DNA of 64,000 bases from Ammoniphilus sp. YIM 78166 (lineage in GTDB: Bacteria; Bacillota; Bacilli; Aneurinibacillales; RAOX-1), in the NCBI RefSeq assembly GCF_004522215.1, contig NZ_SDLR01000002.1, positions 1,010,047-1,074,046 on the forward strand, given 5' to 3'. The position numbers and the translations under genes are program-made. Shown piece after piece: positions 17,726 through 27,450 of the stretch (positions are counted from its first letter, which is position 1; each line of letters begins with the position of its first letter). The notes under the pieces were generated by a model. That model saw only the letters and a program-made list of their open reading frames with translations, did no database searches and was not told where the DNA came from.

Positions 17726-19243
17726 CTACTCGTCTCCCCGCATCGGATTAGGTTTCTGATTGGGGGACTGGCGCCGCCGATTATAGTCACCCGTTAGTCG
17801 AGGTCTTGTATTTTGCTTCCATAAGGGGGCACGGAAAAGTACGTCCTTCATATCCTGAAATTGCATGGGAGCCATGGGACTCAAATAGGGAACACCGAAT
17901 GAACGGAGCTTGCATAAGTGGGTCAGGATCAGGATAATTCCCAGCATAACACCCAGCAATCCAAGGCTTCCAGCCAAAAGAATGACGGGAAAACGAAGCA
18001 TCCGCATGGCCACTCCAGCGGAATATCTAGGGATCGTAAAGGAAGCGATACCTGTAAGAGCCACTACAATGACCATCGGAGCCGATACGATTCCGGCTTG
18101 TACGGCGGCTTGACCGATGACGAGGGCTCCAACAATGCTGACGGCAGCGCCTACTTGTTTAGGAAGACGAATCCCTGCTTCACGCAATGCTTCAAACGTA
18201 ACTTCCATAATCAGCGCCTCAACGAGCGCAGGAAACGGAACTTGCTCTCGGGATGCAGCCATGCTTAACAAGAGTGTCGTAGGGATCATTTCCTGGTGAA
18301 AGGTCAACACGGCTACATAGATGGATGGAAGGTGTAGCGCGATCAGGATGAAGATATAACGCAACCAGCGGATCATGCTTCCTATAATGAATCGCTGATA
18401 ATAATCCTCACTAGCCTGCATTAAGGAATAGAGGGTAGTGGGAGCAATCAAGACAAAAGGAGTACCATCTACGAGAATGACTACCCGTCCTTCCAATAAG
18501 TTGGCTACGGCTACATCGGGTCGTTCTGTATCCAACACCTGCGGGAAGGGGGAAAAGGGCTGGTCTTCAATTAATTCCTCTATATAGGAGCTCTCCAGCA
18601 CGCCGTCGATGTCGATCCTGCCGAGCCGTTTAGAAACTTCTTCTAGAAGAGTGGGGTCCGCGATTCCATCCATATAGGCAATTACAACATCGGTTTGCGT
18701 ATACCGACCAATACTCATCGATTTCATTTTGAGATCAGGACTTTTGATTCGGCGTCGAATCAGGGATAGATTCACGCCAATGGATTCCGTAAACCCCTCG
18801 CGCGGCCCACGAATAACCGATTCGGCTGCGGGTTCCTCAATGGATCGTTTTTCCCATTTCGTTATTCCGAAAGCATATCCGATATTCTCTCTTTCCAGTA
18901 AGAGTAAGGGGCTGCCGGTAGAGATATATTTCCTGCAATCGGAAATCGTTTGAACCTCTGTGGCCTTCGCCACTGAAATTTTTTTATTAAGTAGGTCCTT
19001 AAAAGGACCAAGATCAGCTGCTTCCTCTTCCATGAGAGGCGAAAGAAGGCTAGCGTCGATTTCTTCAATATTACTAAGACCCTCCACATAAATCAGTGCG
19101 GCCTTTCTTCTTCCCCCGATCAGAAAAGGACGGAAAACGACATCGATACAGCCTTCATACATGGAGCGGAGTAATACGAGATTTTGTTCAAGAGAAGAGG
19201 ATAAGGATTCCGCCTCTTCTTTTTTCTTTTTTCGGTAAGACAA
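17726..19243 (-). CDS. Spore germination receptor A subunit (GerAA family)
   Basis: A 505-residue membrane protein. The N-terminal soluble part (to about 270) carries family motifs such as VEGLSNIEEID, EDQPFSPFPQVLDTERPDVAV and LLEGRVVILVDGTPFVL; about five membrane helices follow (ALHLPSIYVAVLTFHQEMIP, EALREAGIRLPKQVGAAVSIVGALVIGQAAV). The C-terminal tail is YLSPMAP plus a basic stretch. Translation starts at TTG with GGGGAGG seven bases upstream. First gene of the A-C-D-B-B-B operon; forespore (SigG) expression is expected for the family but I found no convincing SigG promoter. Confidence 0.93.
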   Translation of the reverse strand: MSYRKKKKEEAESLSSSLEQNLVLLRSMYEGCIDVVFRPFLIGGRRKAALIYVEGLSNIEEIDASLLSPLMEEEAADLGPFKDLLNKKISVAKATEVQTISDCRKYISTGSPLLLLERENIGYAFGITKWEKRSIEEPAAESVIRGPREGFTESIGVNLSLIRRRIKSPDLKMKSMSIGRYTQTDVVIAYMDGIADPTLLEEVSKRLGRIDIDGVLESSYIEELIEDQPFSPFPQVLDTERPDVAVANLLEGRVVILVDGTPFVLIAPTTLYSLMQASEDYYQRFIIGSMIRWLRYIFILIALHLPSIYVAVLTFHQEMIPTTLLLSMAASREQVPFPALVEALIMEVTFEALREAGIRLPKQVGAAVSIVGALVIGQAAVQAGIVSAPMVIVVALTGIASFTIPRYSAGVAMRMLRFPVILLAGSLGLLGVMLGIILILTHLCKLRSFGVPYLSPMAPMQFQDMKDVLFRAPLWKQNTRPRLTGDYNRRRQSPNQKPNPMRGDE

Positions 19244-19325
19244 GCTAAATCCTCCCCAACCATACTCGTGGTTTTATGGTTACCAGTATCCTCCATAAAT
19301 AGTCTTGTTTTAAAAAAGTTGGGAT

Positions 19326-20546
19326 TTAGTAGTCTTGCCAGTGATTACGGTATTCGGTAGGGGTCGCTCCTTCCCATTTTCTAAATACGCGAGTGAAGTA
19401 GCCTGCATCCTCAAACCCCACCGCTCCAGCTATCCAATCGATGGACATTCTGTCTTTGCGCAGCATCCACTTCGCTTCTTCTATTCGCAGTTGTTGAAGA
19501 TAATGAGTTATGGTCAGACCGGTTTCCTTTTTGAATTGTCTTGATAGGTGTGCTGGATGTACAGCACAGTCCGCAGCCAGTTTCTGAATCATCAAAGGTT
19601 TATTGTATTCCACGGACAAATAGGCAATTACTTTTTGCACTAAGGAAGAATAGCCCAAAACTGTCCTCTTTTTCACTAGGTCACAATATTCGTCGCCCAT
19701 CGTGTCAATCAATTTCGTCAAGGCATTAATGCTATCCACTCGCTCAATTTGGATGGCAAATTTCTCAGAAAGAACATGCAGATAAAAGGGCGGAACTCCG
19801 CCATTTTCCGCCGCGATTCGCAGCATGGTATTTAAAACGATGAGCATGTTTTTCATCGCACGTACCGGCTGGTTGGGAAAACGCTCGGTAAAATCAAATA
19901 AGCCGCGGCTTTGCTCCGTAATCGATCGCAATTCTTCTTTATTTCCTTTCGTTACAGCGTGCATCATATCTCGGCTGAATTGGTATCGCAGATTAATCAG
20001 CTCATGATCATGCTCATGAAGCTGTTCGAAAGAGTGCTGTTCAGAAGGAAACTTGTGGGGTTCCGCTGTGTCTATCCCATGCACCGGGGCTTGGCGAATC
20101 CCCCGGGCTTGCTCAAGAATATTTAGGATTCCTTGCCATTTTTTCTGGCTGATAAGCGGTAAAGACCTGAAAAAGGCATCTAGTAGGATTTGGGTTGCCT
20201 GATCAAGATGAAACTGGTGAAAAAGCTTGTTTAAATCTGGCATTTGGCTTAGGAAGGGACCGAGGACGAACAAGCTGGCATCGGGATCCCGGCCATCAAA
20301 GCCGCCAGCCGCATAGGTTAAGCCGAACTCATTCGTATACAAGAAGCATACGCCTGGACGATTCTGTGCCTCTGCAATTAAATCCTTGAAGGCTTTTGCC
20401 TGAGGTTCCAAAAGAAAAGGTGGCAACGAATACCGTTGATAGGCTTGCGTGACCCCTCCTGCGGAATTAAGCAAAAACGAGTTGATGTCCGATAAGTGAA
20501 GAAGTGTCAACAAGGTTGTCGAAAATGAAAGAGAAGAATGGGTCAT
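19326..20546 (-). CDS. AraC-family transcriptional regulator of the glucuronide cluster
   Basis: About 406 residues from the ATG at 20546, which has GGAGGG 11 bases upstream; the frame stays open for another 32 codons upstream without a good start. The last 100 residues form the double AraC helix-turn-helix (IQKLAADCAVHPAHLSRQFKKETG; WIAGAVGFEDAGYFTRVFRKWEGATPTEYR). The first 300 residues are a helical and mixed sensory region that I cannot assign firmly. It is divergent from gusA and so most likely activates glucuronide use. Confidence 0.87.
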   Translation of the reverse strand: MTHSSLSFSTTLLTLLHLSDINSFLLNSAGGVTQAYQRYSLPPFLLEPQAKAFKDLIAEAQNRPGVCFLYTNEFGLTYAAGGFDGRDPDASLFVLGPFLSQMPDLNKLFHQFHLDQATQILLDAFFRSLPLISQKKWQGILNILEQARGIRQAPVHGIDTAEPHKFPSEQHSFEQLHEHDHELINLRYQFSRDMMHAVTKGNKEELRSITEQSRGLFDFTERFPNQPVRAMKNMLIVLNTMLRIAAENGGVPPFYLHVLSEKFAIQIERVDSINALTKLIDTMGDEYCDLVKKRTVLGYSSLVQKVIAYLSVEYNKPLMIQKLAADCAVHPAHLSRQFKKETGLTITHYLQQLRIEEAKWMLRKDRMSIDWIAGAVGFEDAGYFTRVFRKWEGATPTEYRNHWQDY

Positions 20547-20615
20547 GTTGGTTATTTCCCTCCACGTTAAATGTATCCTATAAAAGCAATCTTTATCCTT
20601 TTTGTCTCTAGGCGA

Positions 20616-20647
20616 TGTAAGTATAATCTGTTTTATAGACACTTACA
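20616..20647. promoter_or_regulatory. Inverted repeat in the AraC/gusA intergenic region
   Basis: TGTAAGT (20616-20622) and ACTTACA (20641-20647) are separated by 18 bases, with TATAAT at 20622-20627 but no good -35 at the right distance. This fits an activator-dependent promoter of the glucuronide genes. Confidence 0.4.
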
Positions 20648-20679
20648 AACTTCACTTACTATCGAAAGGAGCCAAAGAG

Positions 20680-22479
20680 ATGTTATATCCTATCATGACA
20701 GATACACGGGCACTCATCGATTTAAACGGCATTTGGAACTTTAAGCTAGATACGGGAACAGGAATTCAGGAAAAATGGTATGAGGAAAAATTGAACGGCA
20801 CGATGAGGATGGCTGTTCCCTCTTCCTATAATGATATAGGGGTAACAGCAGATATCCGCAATCATGTCGGATGGGTCTGGTATGAAAGGGAATTTTCCGT
20901 CCCGACATTGTTGAATTCCGAACGTATCGTATTGCGGTTTGGTTCCGCTACCCATACAGCCAAGGTTTATGTAAACGGTGAACTGGTTATGGAGCATAAG
21001 GGCGGCTTTACTCCCTTTGAGGCGGAAATTAACGCCTATTTGCAAGCAGGCAAAAACCGTTTGACCGTTGCCGTCAATAACATTGTGGATGAAACGACCC
21101 TTCCGGTTGGCATTTATACGGAACGCGAGGTACCTGGAGTGGGTAAGGTTATCCGGAACAGCCCGAATTTTGACTTTTTTAACTATGCAGGTCTTCATCG
21201 GCCGGTAAAGATCTATACAACTCCGTGGATCTATGTCCAGGATGTCACGATTGTCACCCAAATTGAAGGCGCTTCCGGTATTGTAAGCTATCAGGTAGCT
21301 GCTGTGGGGGAAGCACAGGTTAAGATAACGGTAGTGGATGAGTCTGGAGCGATGGTTGCCGAAACCACCGGTTCAGAAGGGACGGTAAAGATCCCGAATG
21401 TCAGGTTGTGGGAGCCGTTAAATGCTTATTTATACACCCTTCGCGTAGAACTTCTAGAGGACGGACAAATGGTAGACGTCTATGAGCAGCCGTTTGGCGT
21501 GCGGACGGTAGAAGTGAAAGAGGGCCAATTCCTGATAAATAATAAACCTTTTTACTTTAAAGGTTTCGGGAAGCATGAAGATGCGCCTGTCCATGGCAGA
21601 GGATTTGATGAAGCCGTCAACGTCATGGATTTCCAACTGATGAAGTGGACAGGGGCCAATTCCTTCCGGACTGCTCACTATCCGTATTCGGAGGAGTTGA
21701 TGCGTCTTGCGGATCGAGAGGGCTTTGTCGTGATCGATGAAACCCCTGCTGTGGGCGTGCACTTGAACTTCATGGCGACCTTATTTGGAAAAGGTGAGTT
21801 TAGAAACACATGGGAAAACATTCAAACGTATGAGCATCATGCCCAGATCATTAAGGAACTCGTCGCCCGAGACAAAAATCACCCCTGTGTGGTCATGTGG
21901 TCGATCGCCAATGAACCGGCTTCCGAAGAAAAGGGAGCAGATCAATACTTTAAGCCGCTTGTGGAGTTGACTAAAGAATGTGATCCGCAAAAAAGGCCGG
22001 TAACGATTGTCACCCATCTGTGGTCTACGCCAGATACATGCCAAATCGCGGAACTCGTCGATGTGCTTGCCTTAAACCGCTATTATGGATGGTATATTGA
22101 GGGTGGAGAATTTGAAATGGCTAAGCTAAAGCTTCGCGAGGAATTTGATGGATGGCGGAAGCGCTGCCCAGGCAAGCCTATCATCATGACCGAGTATGGT
22201 GCAGATACCGTTGCGGGGCTACACGATGTGGATCCCGTCATGTTTACGGAAGAATACCAAGTCGAGTATTTGAGAGCTAATCACGAAGTGTTTGATGAAT
22301 TTGAAAATTTCGTTGGCGAACAGGTATGGAACTTTGCAGATTTCAGTACGAGCCAAGGGATTATTCGCGTACAAGGAAATAAGAAAGGGATTTTCACTCG
22401 CGAACGCAAACCGAAGTATGCAGCCCATGAATTGCGCAAGCGCTGGACAGCTATTCCGGACTTTGGATATAAAGCATAG
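20680..22479 (+). CDS. gusA: Beta-glucuronidase, glycoside hydrolase family 2
   Basis: A 599-residue enzyme (E. coli enzyme 603) that hydrolyses beta-D-glucuronides to glucuronate. The N-terminal sugar-binding and Ig-like domains precede a TIM barrel. Catalytic residues align: acid/base Glu412 in WSIANEP and nucleophile Glu505 in MTEYGAD. The glucuronate carboxylate signature is present as GNKKGIF with Asn567 and Lys569, which separates true glucuronidases from galactosidases. The start at 20680 has AAAGGAG nine bases upstream. No signal peptide, so it is cytoplasmic and depends on the downstream symporter. Confidence 0.95.
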   Translation: MLYPIMTDTRALIDLNGIWNFKLDTGTGIQEKWYEEKLNGTMRMAVPSSYNDIGVTADIRNHVGWVWYEREFSVPTLLNSERIVLRFGSATHTAKVYVNGELVMEHKGGFTPFEAEINAYLQAGKNRLTVAVNNIVDETTLPVGIYTEREVPGVGKVIRNSPNFDFFNYAGLHRPVKIYTTPWIYVQDVTIVTQIEGASGIVSYQVAAVGEAQVKITVVDESGAMVAETTGSEGTVKIPNVRLWEPLNAYLYTLRVELLEDGQMVDVYEQPFGVRTVEVKEGQFLINNKPFYFKGFGKHEDAPVHGRGFDEAVNVMDFQLMKWTGANSFRTAHYPYSEELMRLADREGFVVIDETPAVGVHLNFMATLFGKGEFRNTWENIQTYEHHAQIIKELVARDKNHPCVVMWSIANEPASEEKGADQYFKPLVELTKECDPQKRPVTIVTHLWSTPDTCQIAELVDVLALNRYYGWYIEGGEFEMAKLKLREEFDGWRKRCPGKPIIMTEYGADTVAGLHDVDPVMFTEEYQVEYLRANHEVFDEFENFVGEQVWNFADFSTSQGIIRVQGNKKGIFTRERKPKYAAHELRKRWTAIPDFGYKA

Positions 22480-22535
22480 AAGGAGGTGCTCTTACTTAAG
22501 AGCACTGCCATCTTTTTGGAAAAGGGGGAGTTCAC

Positions 22536-24020
22536 ATGTCACACTATCACACCTCAAAAGTTTGGAAAATTGGACTTTTTGCTTTAAACAATACCGCAAC
22601 TAACTTATATTTTTTTGCCATGATGTTTGTTTCTTATTATGCAACCGGTGTTGCGGGATTGTCGGTGGTGATTATAAGTACCGTCATCACAGCCATGCGA
22701 GTGTTTGATGGCTTTACGGATCCTATCATTGGGTTTCTCCTGGATAAAACGGAATCGAAGTTTGGTAAGTTCAGGCCTTTCATGATTTTAGGAAATGCGA
22801 TTTTAGCCGCATCTTTATTAACCATTTACAATGTTACGCACCTCTTGCCAGAAGCACTACAACTGATCTTTTTTATTGCCATCTATTCCATTTACATTAT
22901 TGGTTACACCTTTCAGACAGCGGTTACAAAGGCAGCACAAACGGTGTTGACAAACGATCCAAAACAACGTCCACTCTTTTCAATCTTCGACGCAACTTAC
23001 AATACCCTATTATTTGTCGGTGGACAAATCCTGATTGCCTCCTACTTGGTTCCTAAGTATGGCGGGTTTAATATGGGATTGTTCACAGAGTTTAATACGT
23101 ACATCATTGTCGCTTCAGCTCTATTCACGGTTTTAGCTGTGATAGGAATAGGGGAGAAGGACCGCAAAGAGTTTTTTGGTTTGGGAGAACGGACGGTAAG
23201 AACCCAATTCCGGGATTACTGGCCTATTCTTAAGGGAAACAGGCCGATGCAAATGCTAGTCATCGCAGCTTCTACGGATAAATTAGCAGCAAGCGTGAAG
23301 CAACAACCGGCTGTACCCATCATGTTTTTCGGAATTTTGATTGGAGATTATGCGCTTAGCGGAACAGTCTCGCTTATCACGATTATTCCTACTCTGGTCA
23401 TTTCTTATATTGGGCTTGGTATGGCTAGACAGATTGGGTTGAAAAGATCCTTTGTGGGAGGTACATGGTTATCTTTGATTACAGCCTCCGCTCTGGCCGT
23501 GTTTATCTTAATGATTGATCCTACTACGATCTCTCTTTCGAACCTCGGGGTGGTAACGGTTGTTTTTCTGGTTTTATATAGCCTGAATATGGGATTCACT
23601 CAATTGACTACGAATATGGTGATACCGATGATTGCCGATTGCGCAGATTATGAAACTTACCAAACAGGCCGTTTCATTCCTGGGATGCTGGGAACAGTCT
23701 TCTCCTTTGTTGATAAGCTGATCTCTTCTTTATCCGCAACCCTTGTAGGCGTGTTGCTCGCATGGATTGGTTTTAGAGAAGTTTTCCCACAAGTTGGGGA
23801 TCCACTGACGAGCCCATTACTAGTCATGACCTTTGTGCTGTTTTTTGGCATTCCGATGTTTGGTTGGATCGCTTCCCTTATCTCCATGAAGTTTTATGCA
23901 CTGGATAATAAAAAGATGGCTGAGATACAAGCCGCTATCGCGGAAAAGAAAAATAAGGAAAATGAAAGCGATTTAAATTCTTCCGTATTAACGGCTACAG
24001 GTACAGAAAAAGGGATATAA
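22536..24020 (+). CDS. Glycoside-pentoside-hexuronide (GPH) family cation symporter
   Basis: A 494-residue, 12-helix transporter. The GPH signature region RVFDGFTDPIIGFLLDKTESKFGKFRPF is clear near residue 55. It follows gusA by 56 bases with GGGGGAG before the ATG, so glucuronide or glucuronate uptake is the likely role, equivalent to UidB of E. coli. The charged, non-conserved C-terminal tail follows the last helix. Confidence 0.88.
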   Translation: MSHYHTSKVWKIGLFALNNTATNLYFFAMMFVSYYATGVAGLSVVIISTVITAMRVFDGFTDPIIGFLLDKTESKFGKFRPFMILGNAILAASLLTIYNVTHLLPEALQLIFFIAIYSIYIIGYTFQTAVTKAAQTVLTNDPKQRPLFSIFDATYNTLLFVGGQILIASYLVPKYGGFNMGLFTEFNTYIIVASALFTVLAVIGIGEKDRKEFFGLGERTVRTQFRDYWPILKGNRPMQMLVIAASTDKLAASVKQQPAVPIMFFGILIGDYALSGTVSLITIIPTLVISYIGLGMARQIGLKRSFVGGTWLSLITASALAVFILMIDPTTISLSNLGVVTVVFLVLYSLNMGFTQLTTNMVIPMIADCADYETYQTGRFIPGMLGTVFSFVDKLISSLSATLVGVLLAWIGFREVFPQVGDPLTSPLLVMTFVLFFGIPMFGWIASLISMKFYALDNKKMAEIQAAIAEKKNKENESDLNSSVLTATGTEKGI

Positions 24021-24050
24021 AAAATTTTCAAATTTAGGAGGGATGAGAAG

Positions 24051-25115
24051 ATGAGAATGGGATTCCGATGGTTTGGACAAGAAAATGACCGGATTCCGTT
24101 AAGCCATATTAAGCAAATTCCTGGCGTGGAGGGCGTGGTTTGGGCTCTCCATGATATTCCGGCAGGCGAAGAATGGCCGATGGAGGAAATTCTTAAAGTC
24201 AAAAAACAAGCGGATGAATACGGGCTCAACATCGAGGTGGTGGAAAGCGTCAATGTGCATGAAGATATTAAGCTGGGTCTTCCCACAAGAGACCACTATA
24301 TAGAAAATTATAAACGAACGATAGAAAAGCTGGCCAAAGTCGGGGTAAAGGTCATTTGCTATAACTTCATGCCGATCTTTGATTGGACAAGAACCGATTT
24401 GTATGAAGAAATGGAGGATGGTTCTACCGCTTTATTTTTTGAGAAAGCAAAGGTAGTACAAATGGATCCACTGGAGTTGGTGAATAAAATATCGGAATAT
24501 TCTCGGTTCATCATGCCAGGTTGGGAACCTGAGCGGCTGAAGGATCTTTCCTTGCTCTTTGAAGCTTATAAAAATGTAGGGGAAGAGGATTTGTGGAACA
24601 ACCTGAAATATTTCCTGGATCAAATTATCCCGGTTGCAGAGATCAATAGTATCAAGATGGCGATCCATCCCGACGATCCGCCGTGGTCCATTTTTGGACT
24701 TCCAAGAATCATGACCAATAAAGAGAATATTCGAAGATTCTTAAACTTAGTGGATAGTCCATACAATGGATTAACCCTGTGCAGCGGTTCTCTAGGAGCA
24801 AATCCGCATAATAATGTTCCGGAGATGGTGAGGGAATTTGCTGACCGAATCCATTTTGCGCACATTCGGAACGTCAGAATTTATGAGAACGGCGACTTCA
24901 TTGAGACCTCTCACCGGACGCAAGACGGTTCGGTTGATATTTACGAAGTCGTCAAAGCCTATCACGATCATGGTTTTACCGGGTATGTACGACCTGACCA
25001 TGGAAGACATATCTTCGACGAAGAATGTCGTCCGGGTTACGGTCTATATGATAGAGCCCTTGGCATTATGTACTTGTGGGGAATCTGGGATTCTTTAAGT
25101 CGAGCTAAATTATAA
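24051..25115 (+). CDS. uxuA: D-mannonate dehydratase
   Basis: A 354-residue enzyme of the xylose-isomerase-like TIM barrel fold that dehydrates D-mannonate to 2-keto-3-deoxy-gluconate. Family stretches include MGFRWFGQENDRIPLSHIKQIPGV, KLGLPTRDHYIENYKRTI, CYNFMPIFDWTRTDL, MAIHPDDPPWSIFGLPRI and YVRPDHGRHIF, which supply metal-binding His, Asp and Cys-type positions. AGGAGGG lies upstream of the ATG. It completes steps after fructuronate reduction in hexuronate degradation. Confidence 0.94.
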   Translation: MRMGFRWFGQENDRIPLSHIKQIPGVEGVVWALHDIPAGEEWPMEEILKVKKQADEYGLNIEVVESVNVHEDIKLGLPTRDHYIENYKRTIEKLAKVGVKVICYNFMPIFDWTRTDLYEEMEDGSTALFFEKAKVVQMDPLELVNKISEYSRFIMPGWEPERLKDLSLLFEAYKNVGEEDLWNNLKYFLDQIIPVAEINSIKMAIHPDDPPWSIFGLPRIMTNKENIRRFLNLVDSPYNGLTLCSGSLGANPHNNVPEMVREFADRIHFAHIRNVRIYENGDFIETSHRTQDGSVDIYEVVKAYHDHGFTGYVRPDHGRHIFDEECRPGYGLYDRALGIMYLWGIWDSLSRAKL

Positions 25116-25127
25116 GGAGAGGGAATT

Positions 25128-25976
25128 ATGCTGGCCATCAATGAAAATCTCAAAGGAAAAGTAGCTGTCGTCACTGGAGGCGGAGGGGTTCTATGCGGTG
25201 CGATGGCTATGGAATTGGGCAGGCAGGGAGTTAAAGTAGCCATCTTGAATCGAACATTAGAAAAAGGGGAAAGGGTAGCGGAGGACATTAGACGTGCGGG
25301 TGGTGAGGCTATCGCTATCGCTTGTGATGTATTAGACGCAGAGAGTGTAAAAAATGCGGAAGAGATGGTAAGCCAACAGTTTGGCGAGTGTGACATCCTC
25401 ATTAATGGTGCAGGTGGAAATCATCCGAAGGGCGTGACAACCAAGGAGAATCTTAAGAAAGAGGATCTGGGCGAAACCCGTCTCACCACGTTTTTCGACT
25501 TAACCAAGGAAGGCTTCAACCATGTTTTTGATTTGAATATTCTTGGAACGCTCATTCCTACCCAGATATTTTCAAAGAAAATGATCAATAAGACAGGAGC
25601 CATTATCATCAATTTAACATCCATGAGCGCATATTCGCCGCTGACAAAGGTTCCTGCTTATAGTGCAGCTAAAGCAGCAGTCAATAACTTTACGCAATGG
25701 TTAGCCGTTCATTTGGCTGAGACGGGTATCCGAGTCAATGCCATTGCTCCCGGCTTTTTCTTGACGGAACAAAATCGAAGTCTCTTAACACATGAAGACG
25801 GCTCCCAAACGGAGAGATCGGAGAAAATCCTCTCGCACACTCCCATGCGCAGATTCGGATCACCTGCAGATCTCTTAGGGACGATGATCTGGCTGGCAGA
25901 TGAGAACATGTCAGGCTTCGTCACAGGCATTACGATTCCTGTAGATGGGGGATTCATGTCTTATTCGGGAGTTTAA
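25128..25976 (+). CDS. uxuB: D-mannonate oxidoreductase (fructuronate reductase), SDR family
   Basis: A 282-residue short-chain dehydrogenase resembling YjmF/UxuB of B. subtilis rather than the long-chain E. coli UxuB. NAD-binding [12 protein letters not shown] near residue 18, [11 protein letters not shown], and the catalytic Ser-Tyr-Lys set ([23 protein letters not shown]) are visible, as is the C-terminal [13 protein letters not shown]. It starts 13 bases after uxuA with AAGGAGAGG. The uronate isomerase (UxaC), KDG kinase and KDPG aldolase needed for the full pathway are not in this window. Confidence 0.9.
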   Translation: MLAINENLKGKVAVVTGGGGVLCGAMAMELGRQGVKVAILNRTLEKGERVAEDIRRAGGEAIAIACDVLDAESVKNAEEMVSQQFGECDILINGAGGNHPKGVTTKENLKKEDLGETRLTTFFDLTKEGFNHVFDLNILGTLIPTQIFSKKMINKTGAIIINLTSMSAYSPLTKVPAYSAAKAAVNNFTQWLAVHLAETGIRVNAIAPGFFLTEQNRSLLTHEDGSQTERSEKILSHTPMRRFGSPADLLGTMIWLADENMSGFVTGITIPVDGGFMSYSGV

Positions 25977-25992
25977 CTTTTATAAAAAGACC

Positions 25993-26026
25993 TAATGGCA
26001 TGTAAAGATGACATTACATGCCATTA
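25993..26026. terminator. Hairpin after uxuB
   Basis: TAATGGCATGTAA and its exact complement form a 13-bp stem with an eight-base loop, 17 bases after the uxuB stop. The plus-strand tail is GTCTCCCCATTTC, not a clean T run, so termination strength is uncertain. Confidence 0.55.
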
Positions 26027-26085
26027 GTCTCCCCATTTCTCCGCCCAACTCTGTATATCCTTATTACTTTTTTACTGTTGAGTAC

Positions 26086-26138
26086 TTGACGTAATTAAGT
26101 AAATTAATATATACTAACTTACGAAATACAAGTAAGTT
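26086..26138 (+). promoter_or_regulatory. Promoter and overlapping palindrome before the DoxX gene
   Basis: TTGACG, an 18-base spacer and TATACT (26110-26115). The inverted repeat AACTTAC/GTAAGTT (26116-26138, nine-base gap) directly follows the -10 box and would cover the start site. It resembles a repressor operator of the MarR or HxlR kind, but no matching regulator gene is in the window. Confidence 0.5.
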
Positions 26139-26160
26139 TATGGTCTTTGAATTTTAATCA

Positions 26161-26188
26161 TGCTACTCCGCAAAGGTAGCAGTTTTTT
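26161..26188 (+). terminator. Terminator-like hairpin in the leader of the DoxX gene
   Basis: TGCTAC and GTAGCA enclose a nine-base loop and are followed by GTTTTTT, 60 bases before the DoxX start. It could attenuate transcription or end a short transcript. Confidence 0.45.
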
Positions 26189-26248
26189 CGGGCCTAAGGC
26201 TTACTAAAAGTAAACTGAATATAAATCATAAGTAGAGGAGGATGAGTA

Positions 26249-26677
26249 ATGGTACAAAAATATGAATGGAGTTTGTTGATTCTTCGTGTGGTTTTAGGGG
26301 TTACGTTCTTGATCCATGGTGTCGCTAAATTTCAAATGGGTCTTGGTAATGTAGCTGGTTGGTTTGATAGTATTGGGATTATGGGTTTCTTAGGTTACGT
26401 TGTTTCTTTCATTGAACTCCTTGGAGGAATTGCTTTAGTCTTAGGGTTTGGAACTAGAATAGTATCAGCGCTCATTGCGTTCGTCTTGCTTGGAGCTATC
26501 TTTACAGTAAAATTATCTGTGGGCTTTATGGGAGATGGACAGATGGCAGGCTATGAATTGGATTTAGCTTTATTGGCTATGGCCGTTGTGCTTACTATGA
26601 GTGGGAGCCAGTTATATGCTTTAGAGAATAGAATTTTTGGAATTAATAAAGAAGAAGGGGTAAGGAACGTTTCCTAA
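26249..26677 (+). CDS. DoxX family membrane protein
   Basis: A 142-residue protein with four hydrophobic segments and the DoxX pattern LRVVLGVTFLIHGVAKF, FIELLGGIALVLGFGTRI and a Gly/Asp-rich third loop (GFMGDGQMAGYELDLALL). Bacillus relatives (CatD, MhqP) are induced by quinones and thiol stress. The next gene is an esterase, as with MhqD in the Mhq regulon, so a similar detoxification role is possible. The ribosome binding site is GAGGAGG. Biochemical function is not established for the family. Confidence 0.85.
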   Translation: MVQKYEWSLLILRVVLGVTFLIHGVAKFQMGLGNVAGWFDSIGIMGFLGYVVSFIELLGGIALVLGFGTRIVSALIAFVLLGAIFTVKLSVGFMGDGQMAGYELDLALLAMAVVLTMSGSQLYALENRIFGINKEEGVRNVS

Positions 26678-26682
26678 ATTTC

Positions 26683-26721
26683 AAAAATGGACAGTGGAAA
26701 TGAGATACTGTCCATTTTTTT
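26683..26721 (+). terminator. Intrinsic terminator after the DoxX gene
   Basis: AAAAATGGACAGT and ACTGTCCATTTTT form a 13-bp stem with an 11-base loop and a T run. The esterase Shine-Dalgarno starts only a few bases later, so read-through may be partial. Confidence 0.8.
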
Positions 26722-26737
26722 GATTGGAGGTCATAAG

Positions 26738-27373
26738 ATGAAAAGTCCTTTACAATATAAGATTTTTCTTCCTGCCAATAGGGAAGAAGGAAAAAAATAT
26801 CCTGTTATATACGTCATGCATGGTATCGGAAGCAATGAAGAAAATAGTTTGGGTCTGGTTCAGGAACTAAGAAATGATTTTATTCTTATAGGCATCCGTG
26901 GTCCGATTCCACAAGGAAATGGGTTCGCTTATTTTACCATTCAAGGATATGGAAATCCTCACAGAGAGGTATTTGATACAAGCATACAGCTGTTGGAATC
27001 CTTCATTGAATACGCGGGTAACACGTACCCCATTGACCAAGCGCAACAATATCTTTTGGGCTTTAGTCAGGGAGCTATTTTATCCATGACGCTTGCCCTT
27101 ACATTAGGTAACAAAATAAAAGGAATTGTAGCATTGAGTGGATATGTTCCCAAATTCGTCAAAGAAGAATATCCATTGAAGCCAGTGGATGATGTATCCA
27201 TCTATATTTCACACGGAGAATTTGACCCGATTTTCCCTTTGCAAATTGGAAGAGAAAATGAGGAATTCTTTAAAGCTCGAAGCCAAAATGTACGCTTTAC
27301 TTCCTATCCTGTCGGACATGAGGTTTCTTTTGAAAATCAAAAAGACTTTATCCATTGGATTTATCAGGCATAA
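26738..27373 (+). CDS. Alpha/beta hydrolase, carboxylesterase type
   Basis: A 211-residue esterase of the small phospholipase/carboxylesterase family. HGIGSNEEN near residue 32 gives the oxyanion region, GFSQGA the nucleophile Ser, and SHGEFDPIFP and GHEVS the catalytic Asp and His. The ATG at 26738 has GGAGG eight bases upstream; an ATG 17 codons earlier lies inside the terminator and is unlikely. Its position after a DoxX gene recalls MhqD-like esterases of the quinone response, but this is a suggestion only. Confidence 0.82.
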   Translation: MKSPLQYKIFLPANREEGKKYPVIYVMHGIGSNEENSLGLVQELRNDFILIGIRGPIPQGNGFAYFTIQGYGNPHREVFDTSIQLLESFIEYAGNTYPIDQAQQYLLGFSQGAILSMTLALTLGNKIKGIVALSGYVPKFVKEEYPLKPVDDVSIYISHGEFDPIFPLQIGRENEEFFKARSQNVRFTSYPVGHEVSFENQKDFIHWIYQA

Positions 27374-27450
27374 AAAACTTCCTCTAAAAGCGTTATGGCT
27401 ACTTTGAATTTACTCCGATAGGAGTTTTTTTTTATACAGGAGGTGAGAAG

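Noticed and set aside
17302..18299. Plus-strand open frames opposite GerAC and GerAA genes
   Set aside because: The minus-strand genes have clear family motifs; the opposite frames are repetitive in composition and have no supporting signals.
19244..19325. SigG (forespore) promoter before gerAA
   Set aside because: On the minus strand there is a CATAAAA sequence but no acceptable -35 element at 17-18 bases, so I could not support a promoter.
26161..26190. T-box leader before the DoxX gene
   Set aside because: The hairpin and T run resemble a terminator, but the conserved T-box sequence AGGGTGGNACCGCG is absent.
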